Source: DATLCI01 sp035526435 (GTDB taxonomy: Bacteria > Acidobacteriota > Terriglobia > Terriglobales > Acidobacteriaceae). From it: a stretch of DNA of 37,437 nucleotides. Numbering within the stretch: position 1 is the first letter of the stretch; every line of letters starts with the position of its first letter. The translations under genes were made by a program, and so were the position numbers. The stretch spans positions 1 through 37,437 of the forward strand of contig DATLCI010000166.1 in NCBI GenBank assembly GCA_035526435.1, in the 5' to 3' direction. A model generated the notes under the pieces. That model saw nothing but the letters and a program-made list of their open reading frames with translations. It was not told where the DNA came from and ran no database searches. Below, in pieces: positions 1 to 7,771 of this stretch.

Positions 1-570
1 CTGTTCGAAGCGGCCATCACTCCGAATCCTCCCGAAGCAATCTCTGAGATCATGAAAAAGGCGCCCGGTGCCAAGGTCATCGTGGTGCTGGTCGAACCGG
101 ACGAAGAAGACACAGTCGATCTGCTGCGGCGCGGCGTACAAGGCATCGTTTCCCGCTCCATCTCGCCGGACTTACTGGTCAAGTGCGTGCGAAAAGTGGC
201 GGCGGGCGAGACTTGGCTGGACAACCAGGGAGTTAACTGGATGCTGGAGGCTTATCGCAGCCAGGCATCGCAGCTCACGTCCCCCCGGCCGAAGACGCGG
301 ATCTCTGACAAAGAATTGCTCATCATCTCCTGCGTAACCCAAGGCATGCGTAATAAGGAGATTGCGGTGGAGCTGGGAACGACCGAGCAGGTAGTGAAGA
401 ATTACTTGCGCAAGATCTACGACAAGCTCGGCGTTTCCGACCGACTGGAGTTAGCCCTCTATTGCATCCATCATCATCTCCTCCAGAACAAGGGAGTGCC
501 GCAAGCCTCGGCCCCGCAAGACGCTGTCTCCGTCGCGCCGATTCCCACCGCCATCGAAGGCGCCAGCTAG
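1..570 (+). CDS. LuxR/NarL-type response regulator, 5' truncated
   Basis: The reading frame is open from the first base, so the N-terminus lies outside the window; 189 codons are visible. Visible codons 1-75 look like the end of a receiver domain (last helices, GVQGIVSRSISPDLL followed by VRKVAAGE). The C-terminal half, from about codon 101, is a LuxR-type helix-turn-helix: ISDKELLIISCVTQGMRNKEIA, then TEQVVKNYLRKIYDKLGV at about codons 128-146. Family knowledge makes this a DNA-binding transcriptional regulator of a two-component or atypical system. The segment that in typical receivers reads GYLLKD reads GIVSRS here, so the usual conserved beta-5 lysine appears replaced by arginine. The phospho-acceptor aspartate lies upstream and cannot be judged. 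No terminator follows, and the gap to the bacterioferritin gene is 71 bp. Its target is unknown. The internal ATG at 52 is only the first methionine in view, not the likely start. Confidence 0.9.
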   Translation: MFEAAITPNPPEAISEIMKKAPGAKVIVVLVEPDEEDTVDLLRRGVQGIVSRSISPDLLVKCVRKVAAGETWLDNQGVNWMLEAYRSQASQLTSPRPKTRISDKELLIISCVTQGMRNKEIAVELGTTEQVVKNYLRKIYDKLGVSDRLELALYCIHHHLLQNKGVPQASAPQDAVSVAPIPTAIEGAS

Positions 571-641
571 TCGAAGTGACGTTCTGATATCCTGCTTGGC
601 GCAGGCTAGTCCGCATTATTTTTGTCCCCCAGGAGAAGACC

Positions 642-1130
642 GTGAAAGGCGACGCCAAGATCATCGATCTGCTGAACCAAGTACTCAAAGCTGAACTTAC
701 TTCTATCAACCAGTATTTTCTTCATGCTGAGATGTGTGAGAACTGGGGCTACTACGCGCTCTCTTCCAAGATCAAGCGCGAGTCCATTGACGAGATGAAG
801 CATGCCGAACAGTGCATGGAGCGCATTCTTTATCTCGAAGGTACGCCGAACATGAGCGACTATTTCCGTATCAACATCGGCAAAGACGTGCCGGACCAGC
901 TCAAGAACGATTTGGAGCTCGAATACGACGCCGTCACCCGCTTGAATGCCGGGATAAAGCTGGCCACGGACCTCGGCGACAACGGCACGCGGGACATGCT
1001 GGTGCAAATCCTCAAGGATGAGGAACAGCATGTCGATTGGCTGGAAGCGCAGTTGCAGAACATCCAGGACGTGGGACTGCAGAACTATCTTGCCAAACAG
1101 ATGAATCCGGGTGGCGTAAAGAGCGAATAA
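642..1130 (+). CDS. bfr: Bacterioferritin
   Basis: A 162-residue protein of standard bacterioferritin length, storing iron as a mineral inside a 24-subunit cytoplasmic shell. All ferroxidase ligands are present at the positions used for the E. coli protein: Glu18, Glu51, His54, Glu94, Glu127 and His130. Met52, the haem ligand shared by two subunits, is also present, so this is a haem-type Bfr rather than a plain ferritin. The start is GTG at 642, supported by AGGAG at 631-635 with six bases of spacing. The gene stands alone between the regulator and tRNA-Ser. A second ferritin-like gene (YciE/YciF type) follows the tRNA, suggesting a small iron or oxidative-stress neighbourhood, which is inference. 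No bacterioferritin-associated ferredoxin is visible nearby. Confidence 0.96.
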   Translation: MKGDAKIIDLLNQVLKAELTSINQYFLHAEMCENWGYYALSSKIKRESIDEMKHAEQCMERILYLEGTPNMSDYFRINIGKDVPDQLKNDLELEYDAVTRLNAGIKLATDLGDNGTRDMLVQILKDEEQHVDWLEAQLQNIQDVGLQNYLAKQMNPGGVKSE

Positions 1131-1140
1131 CTTTATTGCT

Positions 1141-1179
1141 GCGGCGGGCGGGCGCGCCGCCGTTCCGGTAAGACGGAAC
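1141..1179 (+). other. Paired hairpins between bfr and tRNA-Ser
   Basis: Two adjacent inverted repeats follow the bfr stop. The first is CGGCGG (1142-1147) with CCGCCG (1157-1162). The second is GTTCCG (1162-1167) with CGGAAC (1174-1179). They share one base, so they may be alternative structures. No T-run follows, so an intrinsic terminator is not well supported. A TAGAAT at 1194-1199 could be a -10 element for the tRNA, but no convincing -35 was found at the right distance. Confidence 0.35.
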
Positions 1180-1230
1180 TGTACTTGGTCAGTTAGAATA
1201 AGAGCAGTCTTCTTGCCTCCCAAGCAAGCC

Positions 1231-1320
1231 GGAGAGATGGCCGAGTGGCTGAAGGCGCACGCTTGGAAAGCGTGTATACGCGAAAGCGTATCCAGGGTTC
1301 GAATCCCTGTCTCTCCGCCA
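1231..1320 (+). tRNA. tRNA-Ser (anticodon GGA)
   Basis: A complete class II tRNA with encoded CCA end. The acceptor stem pairs GGAGAGA (1231-1237) with TCTCTCC (1310-1316), followed by discriminator G and CCA (1318-1320). The anticodon stem is CACGC/GCGTG with loop TTGGAAA, giving anticodon GGA at 1265-1267, which reads UCC and UCU serine codons. The long variable arm typical of serine tRNAs is a six-base-pair stem (1276-1281 with 1286-1291) capped by GAAA. The T arm is CAGGG, TTCGAAT, CCCTG. All parts are canonical. Confidence 0.98.
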
Positions 1321-1348
1321 GTTTTTTTACTAAATTCCGGCGCTGACG

Positions 1349-1372
1349 GCCACCCGACTGGGGTGGCTCTTT
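1349..1372 (+). terminator. Possible terminator after tRNA-Ser
   Basis: GCCACCC (1349-1355) pairs with GGGTGGC (1361-1367) around a five-base loop, followed by TCTTTCGTT. The stem is good but the T-run is broken. It would end the tRNA transcript. The rest of the stretch to 1650 holds no gene that I can support; a GGTTGG/CCAACC inverted repeat sits at 1444-1459. Confidence 0.45.
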
Positions 1373-1650
1373 CGTTGATACCTACAACTTTCCATCCAGA
1401 AGCTGCACGGCCAGACATTGGAGCCGTGTGAGAGATGCAATCCGGTTGGCTGGCCAACCAGCGCAACGGTTCGCTAAGGTACACATCAAACAATTTCCCT
1501 GGCGTTCGGCTTGAAGTTCATCGCAGCAGATAAGAGCTTGTGATGCAGTCGGCGTCCTTTTGCTGGCATCCCTTCAATGCCCACGGCTGTCAAACCAGAG
1601 ACGACGCGGATCGCGTATTAGTCAGCACATATATCCGGGAGGGTATTCAC

Positions 1651-2145
1651 ATGAAAATGGAATCATTGCAGGAACTGTACATTCAGGGCTTAAAAGATCT
1701 GTATTCCGCAGAAAAGCAGATTTTGAAGGCATTGCCAAAGATGGCAAAAGCGGCTTCATCGGACGAACTGCGAGAAGGATTTGAAGAGCATCTGCGCGAG
1801 ACGGAGGCCCAGGTCGAGCGCCTCGAGCAGATTTTCGGAGAATTGGGCGTAAGTCCGCGCGGCAAGAAATGTGTCGGCATGGAAGGCCTGATCGAGGAAG
1901 GCAAAGAGTTGATGGAAGAGGACGCTGAACCGGAAGTGCTTGACGCCGGGCTCATCGCGGCCGCTCAACATGTTGAGCACTATGAGATTGCCGGGTACGG
2001 TTGCGTCCGCACGTACGCGGAGTTACTCGGCTACAAAGATGCTGTAAAGCTGCTGCAAAAGAGCCTCGACGAGGAAGGCAATACGGATAAAAAACTCACC
2101 GCGATGGCGCAGAGCATCAACCTGGAAGCGCAAAAGGCGGCGTAG
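1651..2145 (+). CDS. YciE/YciF-type ferritin-like protein (DUF892)
   Basis: A 164-residue, all-helical, strongly acidic protein beginning MKMESLQELYIQGLKDLY, the hallmark N-terminus of the DUF892 (YciE/YciF) ferritin-like family. Helix motifs with conserved Glu and His residues are visible: EEHLRETEAQVERLEQIF and AAQHVEHYEIAGYG. Length matches the family. The start at 1651 is chosen because GGGAGG lies at 1637-1642 and the family begins there; an upstream in-frame start at 1540 would add an unrelated 37-residue extension. Family members are linked to stress responses and may bind metal or protect against oxidative damage, but the biochemical role is not established. A good terminator follows directly. 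Confidence 0.92.
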   Translation: MKMESLQELYIQGLKDLYSAEKQILKALPKMAKAASSDELREGFEEHLRETEAQVERLEQIFGELGVSPRGKKCVGMEGLIEEGKELMEEDAEPEVLDAGLIAAAQHVEHYEIAGYGCVRTYAELLGYKDAVKLLQKSLDEEGNTDKKLTAMAQSINLEAQKAA

Positions 2146-2162
2146 CTGCCGAGGAAACCATA

Positions 2163-2191
2163 GGGAGCTCACTTCGGTGGGCTTTCTTTTT
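2163..2191 (+). terminator. Rho-independent terminator after DUF892 gene
   Basis: AGCTCAC (2166-2172), loop TTCG, GTGGGCT (2177-2183), extended by G-U pairs to 2163/2186, then a run ending TTCTTTTT (2184-2191). This is a classic UUCG-capped intrinsic terminator 18 bases after the stop codon. Confidence 0.8.
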
Positions 2192-2304
2192 GCTCCAGTG
2201 TTTTCAGTCGCTTAGGCACCGAAAAAGCCCAGAGCGAACTCCTGTTAGTCCCTGGGCATCCCACCCCAAGGGACTTCTTGCCCGCGTTCCGGAGCCTGCT
2301 CTTC

Positions 2305-4341
2305 ATGCCAGAAAAGACTGCCATTGGTGGGGTTGGAAAACCATTGCCCGCGACCCCGTCCGCAGGCGAGAGCTACCTGGCGTCATTGCGCGATTGGCCT
2401 TCGCGAGTAGTGATTGAAGAGGTGCGTCCCCAGATAGACGGCGGCAGATTTCCCATCAAGAGAATCGTTGGCGAGGCCGTTGAAGTAACGGCCGACATAT
2501 TTGCGGACGGCCACGACCAGATATCCGCGCAGCTCTTGTTCCGCGATGAAGGCGCGGGCTGGCAGGGGGTCCCCATGAGCCTGCTGGAAAACGATCGCTG
2601 GTCGGCAACTTTTGTGCCGCAACGATTAGGCCAGGCGTATTACACGGTGGAAGCCTGGGTAGATTACTTCAGGACCTGGCGCGATGGATTTCAGAAAAAA
2701 GTCGATGCCGGGCAGGATCTGACCATCGAATTCCTGATTGGCGCCGACCATGTTCGCAAAGCGGCTGAACGCGCGCGGGGTCGCGACCAGCAAAGCCTTA
2801 GCCACTGGCACGAGGAGTTGCGGAATCCGCGCAGTTCTCGCGATTTCAAAGCCGGCCTGGCACTGGATGCCGAGTTGCTGCGTTTGATGGAGCGATATCC
2901 TGATCGGCGCGCTGCTCAGCGATTTGAGCGAGAGCTCGCGGTCACGGTCGACCCACAGCGGGCCGGCTTTAGCGCCTGGTATGAATTCTTTCCGCGTTCC
3001 GTGTCCACTAAGCCCGGCAAGCACGGCACTTTGCGGGATGCAGCGCAACATCTTGCTTACGTGGCGGAAATGGGTTTTGACGTTGTGTATCTTCCTCCCA
3101 TTCATCCGGTCGGTAGCGCCTTCCGCAAGGGCAAGAACAATAACCCTCAAAGCACGGCGGAAGAGGTCGGTAGTCCATGGGCGATCGGTTCGGCCGAGGG
3201 CGGGCACACCGCCGTCCATCCTGACCTGGGCACACTCAACGATTTTGATGAGTTGGTAGCGCGCGCGAAAGAGCTGCACTTGGACGTTGCGCTGGATATC
3301 GCTTTCCAGGCGAGCCCCGACCATCCGTATGTGAAGGAGCATCCCGACTGGTTCCGTTGGCGGCCTGACAAGACAGTGCAGTATGCGGAGAATCCGCCGA
3401 AAAAATATCAGGACATCTATCCATTCGAGTTTGAAAACTCTGATTGGCGCGCCCTGTGGGCTGAATTGCGCGATGTCTTCTTGTTCTGGATCGGACACGG
3501 AGTCCGCATCTTCCGCGTGGATAACCCCCACACGAAGCCATTCGTATTCTGGGAATGGCTGATCGCGGAGGTCAAGGCGAAGCATCCGGAGGTCATCTTC
3601 CTGGCGGAGGCATTCACCCGGCCAAAGATCATGTACCGCCTGGCCAAGCTTGGCTTTACCCAGAGCTACACCTATTTCGCGTGGCGAAATAACAAAGTCG
3701 AGCTAACGGATTATCTGCGCGAACTGACGCAGACCGAGGTCCGCGAATATTTCCGTCCCAACTTTTGGCCAAACACGCCTGACATCCTCACGGACGAGCT
3801 CCAGAGCGGCGAGCGGGGCGCATTTATATCGCGCATTGTGTTGGCCGCGACACTCTCCCCCAATTACGGGATCTACGGGCCGGCTTACGAATTGATGGAG
3901 CACGTGGCGGTCTCGCCCGGCAAAGAAGAATATTTGGACTCGGAAAAATATGAGATCAAGGACTGGCCGTTAGGGCGTCCGGACTCGCTGAAGCCGCTGA
4001 TCGCGCGGTTGAATGCGGCGCGAAAGCAGAATCCGGCTTTGCACAGCAACCACACGCTGGAGTTTCTGGATGTAGATAACCATCAACTGATCGCCTATGC
4101 CAAGACTTCACTCGATGGCAGCAATGTGATCGTTGCGGTCGTCAACCTGGATCCGCGATGGACCCAATCCGGCTGGCTAAGTCTGCCTTTGAGCGATCTG
4201 AACATTGATGCCACCCGACCCTACATTGTCCAGGAGCTTTTGAGTGGCTCCCGATACGAATGGTTTGGACCAGTGAATTATGTCGAGTTGAGTCCCACGA
4301 AGATCAATGCCCATATCTTTCGTCTCGTGCAAGGTGAGTGA
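2305..4341 (+). CDS. glgE: Alpha-1,4-glucan:maltose-1-phosphate maltosyltransferase GlgE
   Basis: A GH13_3 family enzyme of about 678 residues that transfers maltose from maltose-1-phosphate to the non-reducing end of alpha-glucan in the cytoplasm. An N-terminal beta-sandwich region (to about residue 115) and a helical insertion precede the catalytic barrel, which starts near WYEFFPRS. The nucleophile is Asp406 in FRVDNPHTKP and the acid/base is Glu435 in FLAEAFTRP; both motifs are diagnostic of GlgE. Length agrees with Streptomyces and Mycobacterium GlgE. I choose ATG 2305 because GGAG lies at 2291-2294; an in-frame TTG at 2278 would add nine residues. The stop codon is directly followed by the treS-mak start, and the downstream genes supply its substrate and branch its product, so this is the first gene of a GlgE-pathway operon. 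Confidence 0.95.
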   Translation: MPEKTAIGGVGKPLPATPSAGESYLASLRDWPSRVVIEEVRPQIDGGRFPIKRIVGEAVEVTADIFADGHDQISAQLLFRDEGAGWQGVPMSLLENDRWSATFVPQRLGQAYYTVEAWVDYFRTWRDGFQKKVDAGQDLTIEFLIGADHVRKAAERARGRDQQSLSHWHEELRNPRSSRDFKAGLALDAELLRLMERYPDRRAAQRFERELAVTVDPQRAGFSAWYEFFPRSVSTKPGKHGTLRDAAQHLAYVAEMGFDVVYLPPIHPVGSAFRKGKNNNPQSTAEEVGSPWAIGSAEGGHTAVHPDLGTLNDFDELVARAKELHLDVALDIAFQASPDHPYVKEHPDWFRWRPDKTVQYAENPPKKYQDIYPFEFENSDWRALWAELRDVFLFWIGHGVRIFRVDNPHTKPFVFWEWLIAEVKAKHPEVIFLAEAFTRPKIMYRLAKLGFTQSYTYFAWRNNKVELTDYLRELTQTEVREYFRPNFWPNTPDILTDELQSGERGAFISRIVLAATLSPNYGIYGPAYELMEHVAVSPGKEEYLDSEKYEIKDWPLGRPDSLKPLIARLNAARKQNPALHSNHTLEFLDVDNHQLIAYAKTSLDGSNVIVAVVNLDPRWTQSGWLSLPLSDLNIDATRPYIVQELLSGSRYEWFGPVNYVELSPTKINAHIFRLVQGE

Positions 4342-7300
4342 ATGGCTGCGAAGCAGAAATCCGTCGTGATGAAGAAACAGACCGGCCTATATCTCAATGG
4401 TGATGCCCTCTGGTACAAAGACGCCATCATTTACGAGCTGCATGTGCGCTCTTTCGCCGACTCATCCAATGATGGCATTGGCGACTTCCGCGGCCTGGCC
4501 TCCAAGTTGGACTATCTGCAAGACCTTGGCGTGACCGCCATCTGGCTGCTTCCGTTCTATCCTTCGCCACTGCGCGACGACGGCTACGACATCGCCGACT
4601 ACGAAGACATCAATCCGGCTTACGGCCAGCTTCGCGACTTCAAGTATTTCCTTCGCGAGGCCCACGAGCGCGGTCTGCGGGTCATCACTGAACTGGTCAT
4701 GAACCACACTTCTGACCAGCATCCCTGGTTTCAGCGCGCCCGCCGCGCGGCTCCCGGCAGCCCGGAACGCAACTTCTACGTTTGGAGTGACACGCCCGAG
4801 AAATATCGCGATGCCCGCATCATCTTTAAGGACTTTGAGCCCTCCAATTGGAGCTGGGATGCAGTAGCGCAATCGTATTACTGGCACCGCTTCTATTCGC
4901 ACCAGCCTGATTTGAATTACGAGAATCCCGCCGTGATGAAGGCGATGCTGCAGACGCTCGACTTCTGGCTGGATATGGGAGTGGATGGGTTCCGCCTGGA
5001 CGCCGTTCCGTATTTGTTCGAAGAAGAGGGGACGAATTGCGAGAACCTGCCGCGCACGCACGATGCGCTGGCCGAGGTGCGTCGCCATGTGGATAAGCAT
5101 TATCCCGGGCGGATGTTGCTGGCGGAGGCCAATCAATGGCCGGAAGATGCTGTCGCCTATTTCGGCAAGGGCGATGAATGTCACATGTGTTTTCACTTCC
5201 CGGTCATGCCGCGCATGTTCATGTCACTGCGGATGGAAGATCGTTATCCATTGTTTGACATCCTGGCGCAAACGCCCAAGATCCCTGACTTGTGCCAATG
5301 GGCGCTGTTCCTGCGCAACCATGACGAACTTACGCTGGAGATGGTCACGGACGAAGAGCGCGATTACATGTATCGCACCTACGCGCAGGACACCCAGGCT
5401 CGGATCAATCTTGGTATTCGCCGACGGCTGGCGCCCTTGCTGGGCTATGACCGCCGCAAGATCGAACTGATGAATGGATTACTTTTCTCCTTGCCGGGAA
5501 CGCCCGTGGTCTATTACGGCGACGAGATCGGCATGGGCGATAACGTTTATCTGGGCGATCGAAACGGCGTGCGCACGCCCATGCAGTGGAGTTCAGACCG
5601 CAATGCGGGGTTCTCCAAAGCCAACGCTCAACGGCTATTTTTGCCGGTGATCATCGATCCGGAAGCCCACTTCGAGCACATAAACGTTGAGCGGCAGCAG
5701 GAAAGTCCGAATTCGTTGCTCTGGTGGATGAAGCGATTGATCGCCCTGCGCAAACGCCACCAGGCGTTTGGGCGCGGGAGCTTTGAGTTTCTGCTGCCGG
5801 AAAATCCACGCGTGGTGGCTTATCTGCGCCAGTATGAAGATGAAACGATTATGGTCGTCGCCAATCTCTCGCGGTTGGCGCAGTATGTGGAGCTCGACTT
5901 GAGCCGCTTCCGGGGCATGGTGCCTTTGGAGATGGCGGGCCACACTCAATTCCCACGCATCGGCGAATTGCCTTACCTGCTGACACTGGGGCCGTATGCC
6001 TTTTATTGGTTCGTTTTGAAGAAGCAGACCGTCCGCGATACCGAAGCCGCGCCTGATTCGCAACCCGCTGAACTCCCTGCTATCTCCGTGGAAGACGACT
6101 GGGAGGAAGTCTTCGTCGGCATGGGGAAGGACCGGTTGGAAGAGATCATGCCCGCTTATCTACAAGGGCGGCGCTGGTTTGGCGGGAAGGCGCGCACCAT
6201 CGATCAGGTGGAGATCATCGACTGCATACTCATCCCCCATAATGGGAAGAATTCGTATGCAGTGATCTCCCGCGTGCATTACATGGAGGGTGATCCGGAA
6301 ATTTATTTCGTCGGCGTGAACTTTGCGGCGGCTGGGCAGCGGGCTGCGCTGATGCACGATGCCGCAGCCGCGGTGCTGTGCCGGGTGCATGATGAGAACG
6401 GCGAGGAGTTGGGAGTCTTATACGAAGCACTACGCGAGAAGAGCTTTGCTTCCACCTTGCTCGATTCGCTGGTAAAGCGGCGGCACTTCAAGGGCGTCAC
6501 CGGCGAGATCATTGCCACCCCCCTCAACGGCCTGCGAAAGCTCCGCGAGACGGAAAGTCTGGAACCGGCGCTGGTCCGCTCCGAGCAAAGCAATACTTCG
6601 CTGATCTACGGAGATAAGTACATCCTCAAACACTTTCGTAAGCTCGACGCCGGAGTGAATCCCGATCTGGAAATTGGGGAATTCTTTGCCCGCCGGGGGA
6701 ATTTTCCACACTCGCCCAAACTGACCGGAACATTTCAGTACGAACAAACGGGCGGGGACCGGTTTACCTTGGCCATCCTGCAAACCTTTGTGCCGAATGA
6801 GGGCGACGCCTGGGGCATGACCCTGGAAAGCCTGGGCAGATACTTTGAGCAAGTGCGTCCCCGCGCCCACGGGGGTGCTTTGCCCGGCGCGGTAGGCGGG
6901 CCTTTGCTTTCATTGTTGGACGTGCCCGTGCCGGAAGGTTTACGGGAACCCATCGGAAGCTATCTGGAGTCTGCCCGGTTACTGGGACAGCGCACCGCAG
7001 AGATGCATATCGCGCTCGCTTCCGATGACCAGGATCCAGCGTTTGCTCCCGAGCCCTTCAGCGCGCTTTATCAGCGTTCGCTCTATCAATCCATGCGCAA
7101 TCTCACCGGCAAAGTGTTTATGTTGCTGCGTCGTAACCTGAAGTCGCTGCCGCCTGAGCGGAAGGCGGAAGCGCAACAGGTTTTGGAGAAGGAAAATGCC
7201 ATCCTGACCCAGTTCCGCTCGATCCTGGGAGGGAAGCTGGACGTGAGCCGCATTCGCATCCATGGCGACTTCCACCTGGGGCAGGTGCTGTTTACGGGAA

Positions 7301-7725
7301 AGGACTTCGTCATGATCGATTTCGAAGGCGAGCCGGCGCGGGCCATTAGCGAGCGGCGCATCAAGCGCTCCGCGCTGACTGACGTCGCGGGAATGGTCCG
7401 CTCATTCCATTATGCGGCCTTCACTCGGCTGTACTCGCATACCGCATCCATTCGCCCCGAAGATGCCAAAGCGCTGCAGCCCTGGGCGGTTGCTTGGTAT
7501 CAGTGGGTCTCCGCCACCTTCCTGAAATCGTATTTAACCCACGTGGGCCCGGCGACATTTGTTCCCAGGTCAATGGATGCACTGGCGTTGCTTTTCAATA
7601 TTTATATGCTGGAAAAGGCGGTGTACGAACTCGGATATGAGCTCAATAATCGGCCAGAGTGGATTCATCTGCCTTTGGCCGGGATCGGCCAACTGATCCC
7701 CGGGGGACTGGAATCCGCGGCTTGA
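4342..7725 (+). CDS. treS: Trehalose synthase / maltokinase fusion (TreS-Mak)
   Basis: A 1127-residue bifunctional enzyme. Residues about 15-560 are a GH13 trehalose synthase that interconverts trehalose and maltose; the catalytic triad is Asp220 (FRLDAV), Glu262 (LLAEANQWP) and Asp328 (LRNHDE). Residues about 590-1127 are a maltokinase domain beginning DRLEEIMPAYLQGRRWF; the kinase-like catalytic residues are Asp976 in IHGDFHLGQ and Asp993 in MIDFEGEP. The kinase uses ATP to make maltose-1-phosphate, the GlgE substrate. TreS-Pep2 fusions are known in several phyla, so the fusion itself is not new. The start abuts the glgE stop with no gap, implying translational coupling. Together with glgE and glgB it forms a complete trehalose-to-glucan route. 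Confidence 0.95.
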   Translation: MAAKQKSVVMKKQTGLYLNGDALWYKDAIIYELHVRSFADSSNDGIGDFRGLASKLDYLQDLGVTAIWLLPFYPSPLRDDGYDIADYEDINPAYGQLRDFKYFLREAHERGLRVITELVMNHTSDQHPWFQRARRAAPGSPERNFYVWSDTPEKYRDARIIFKDFEPSNWSWDAVAQSYYWHRFYSHQPDLNYENPAVMKAMLQTLDFWLDMGVDGFRLDAVPYLFEEEGTNCENLPRTHDALAEVRRHVDKHYPGRMLLAEANQWPEDAVAYFGKGDECHMCFHFPVMPRMFMSLRMEDRYPLFDILAQTPKIPDLCQWALFLRNHDELTLEMVTDEERDYMYRTYAQDTQARINLGIRRRLAPLLGYDRRKIELMNGLLFSLPGTPVVYYGDEIGMGDNVYLGDRNGVRTPMQWSSDRNAGFSKANAQRLFLPVIIDPEAHFEHINVERQQESPNSLLWWMKRLIALRKRHQAFGRGSFEFLLPENPRVVAYLRQYEDETIMVVANLSRLAQYVELDLSRFRGMVPLEMAGHTQFPRIGELPYLLTLGPYAFYWFVLKKQTVRDTEAAPDSQPAELPAISVEDDWEEVFVGMGKDRLEEIMPAYLQGRRWFGGKARTIDQVEIIDCILIPHNGKNSYAVISRVHYMEGDPEIYFVGVNFAAAGQRAALMHDAAAAVLCRVHDENGEELGVLYEALREKSFASTLLDSLVKRRHFKGVTGEIIATPLNGLRKLRETESLEPALVRSEQSNTSLIYGDKYILKHFRKLDAGVNPDLEIGEFFARRGNFPHSPKLTGTFQYEQTGGDRFTLAILQTFVPNEGDAWGMTLESLGRYFEQVRPRAHGGALPGAVGGPLLSLLDVPVPEGLREPIGSYLESARLLGQRTAEMHIALASDDQDPAFAPEPFSALYQRSLYQSMRNLTGKVFMLLRRNLKSLPPERKAEAQQVLEKENAILTQFRSILGGKLDVSRIRIHGDFHLGQVLFTGKDFVMIDFEGEPARAISERRIKRSALTDVAGMVRSFHYAAFTRLYSHTASIRPEDAKALQPWAVAWYQWVSATFLKSYLTHVGPATFVPRSMDALALLFNIYMLEKAVYELGYELNNRPEWIHLPLAGIGQLIPGGLESAA

Positions 7726-7771
7726 ATCCGGGAGTCATTGGTAAGATGACAGTGGTGGGTTGAATCAGGCT

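Noticed and set aside
606..1493. 295-codon minus-strand frame over bfr and tRNA-Ser
   Set aside because: It runs antisense through the bacterioferritin gene and the tRNA; the translation looks like a shadow of the real gene.
2626..3585. 319-codon minus-strand frame inside glgE
   Set aside because: Antisense to a well-supported GlgE with intact catalytic motifs; no family features.
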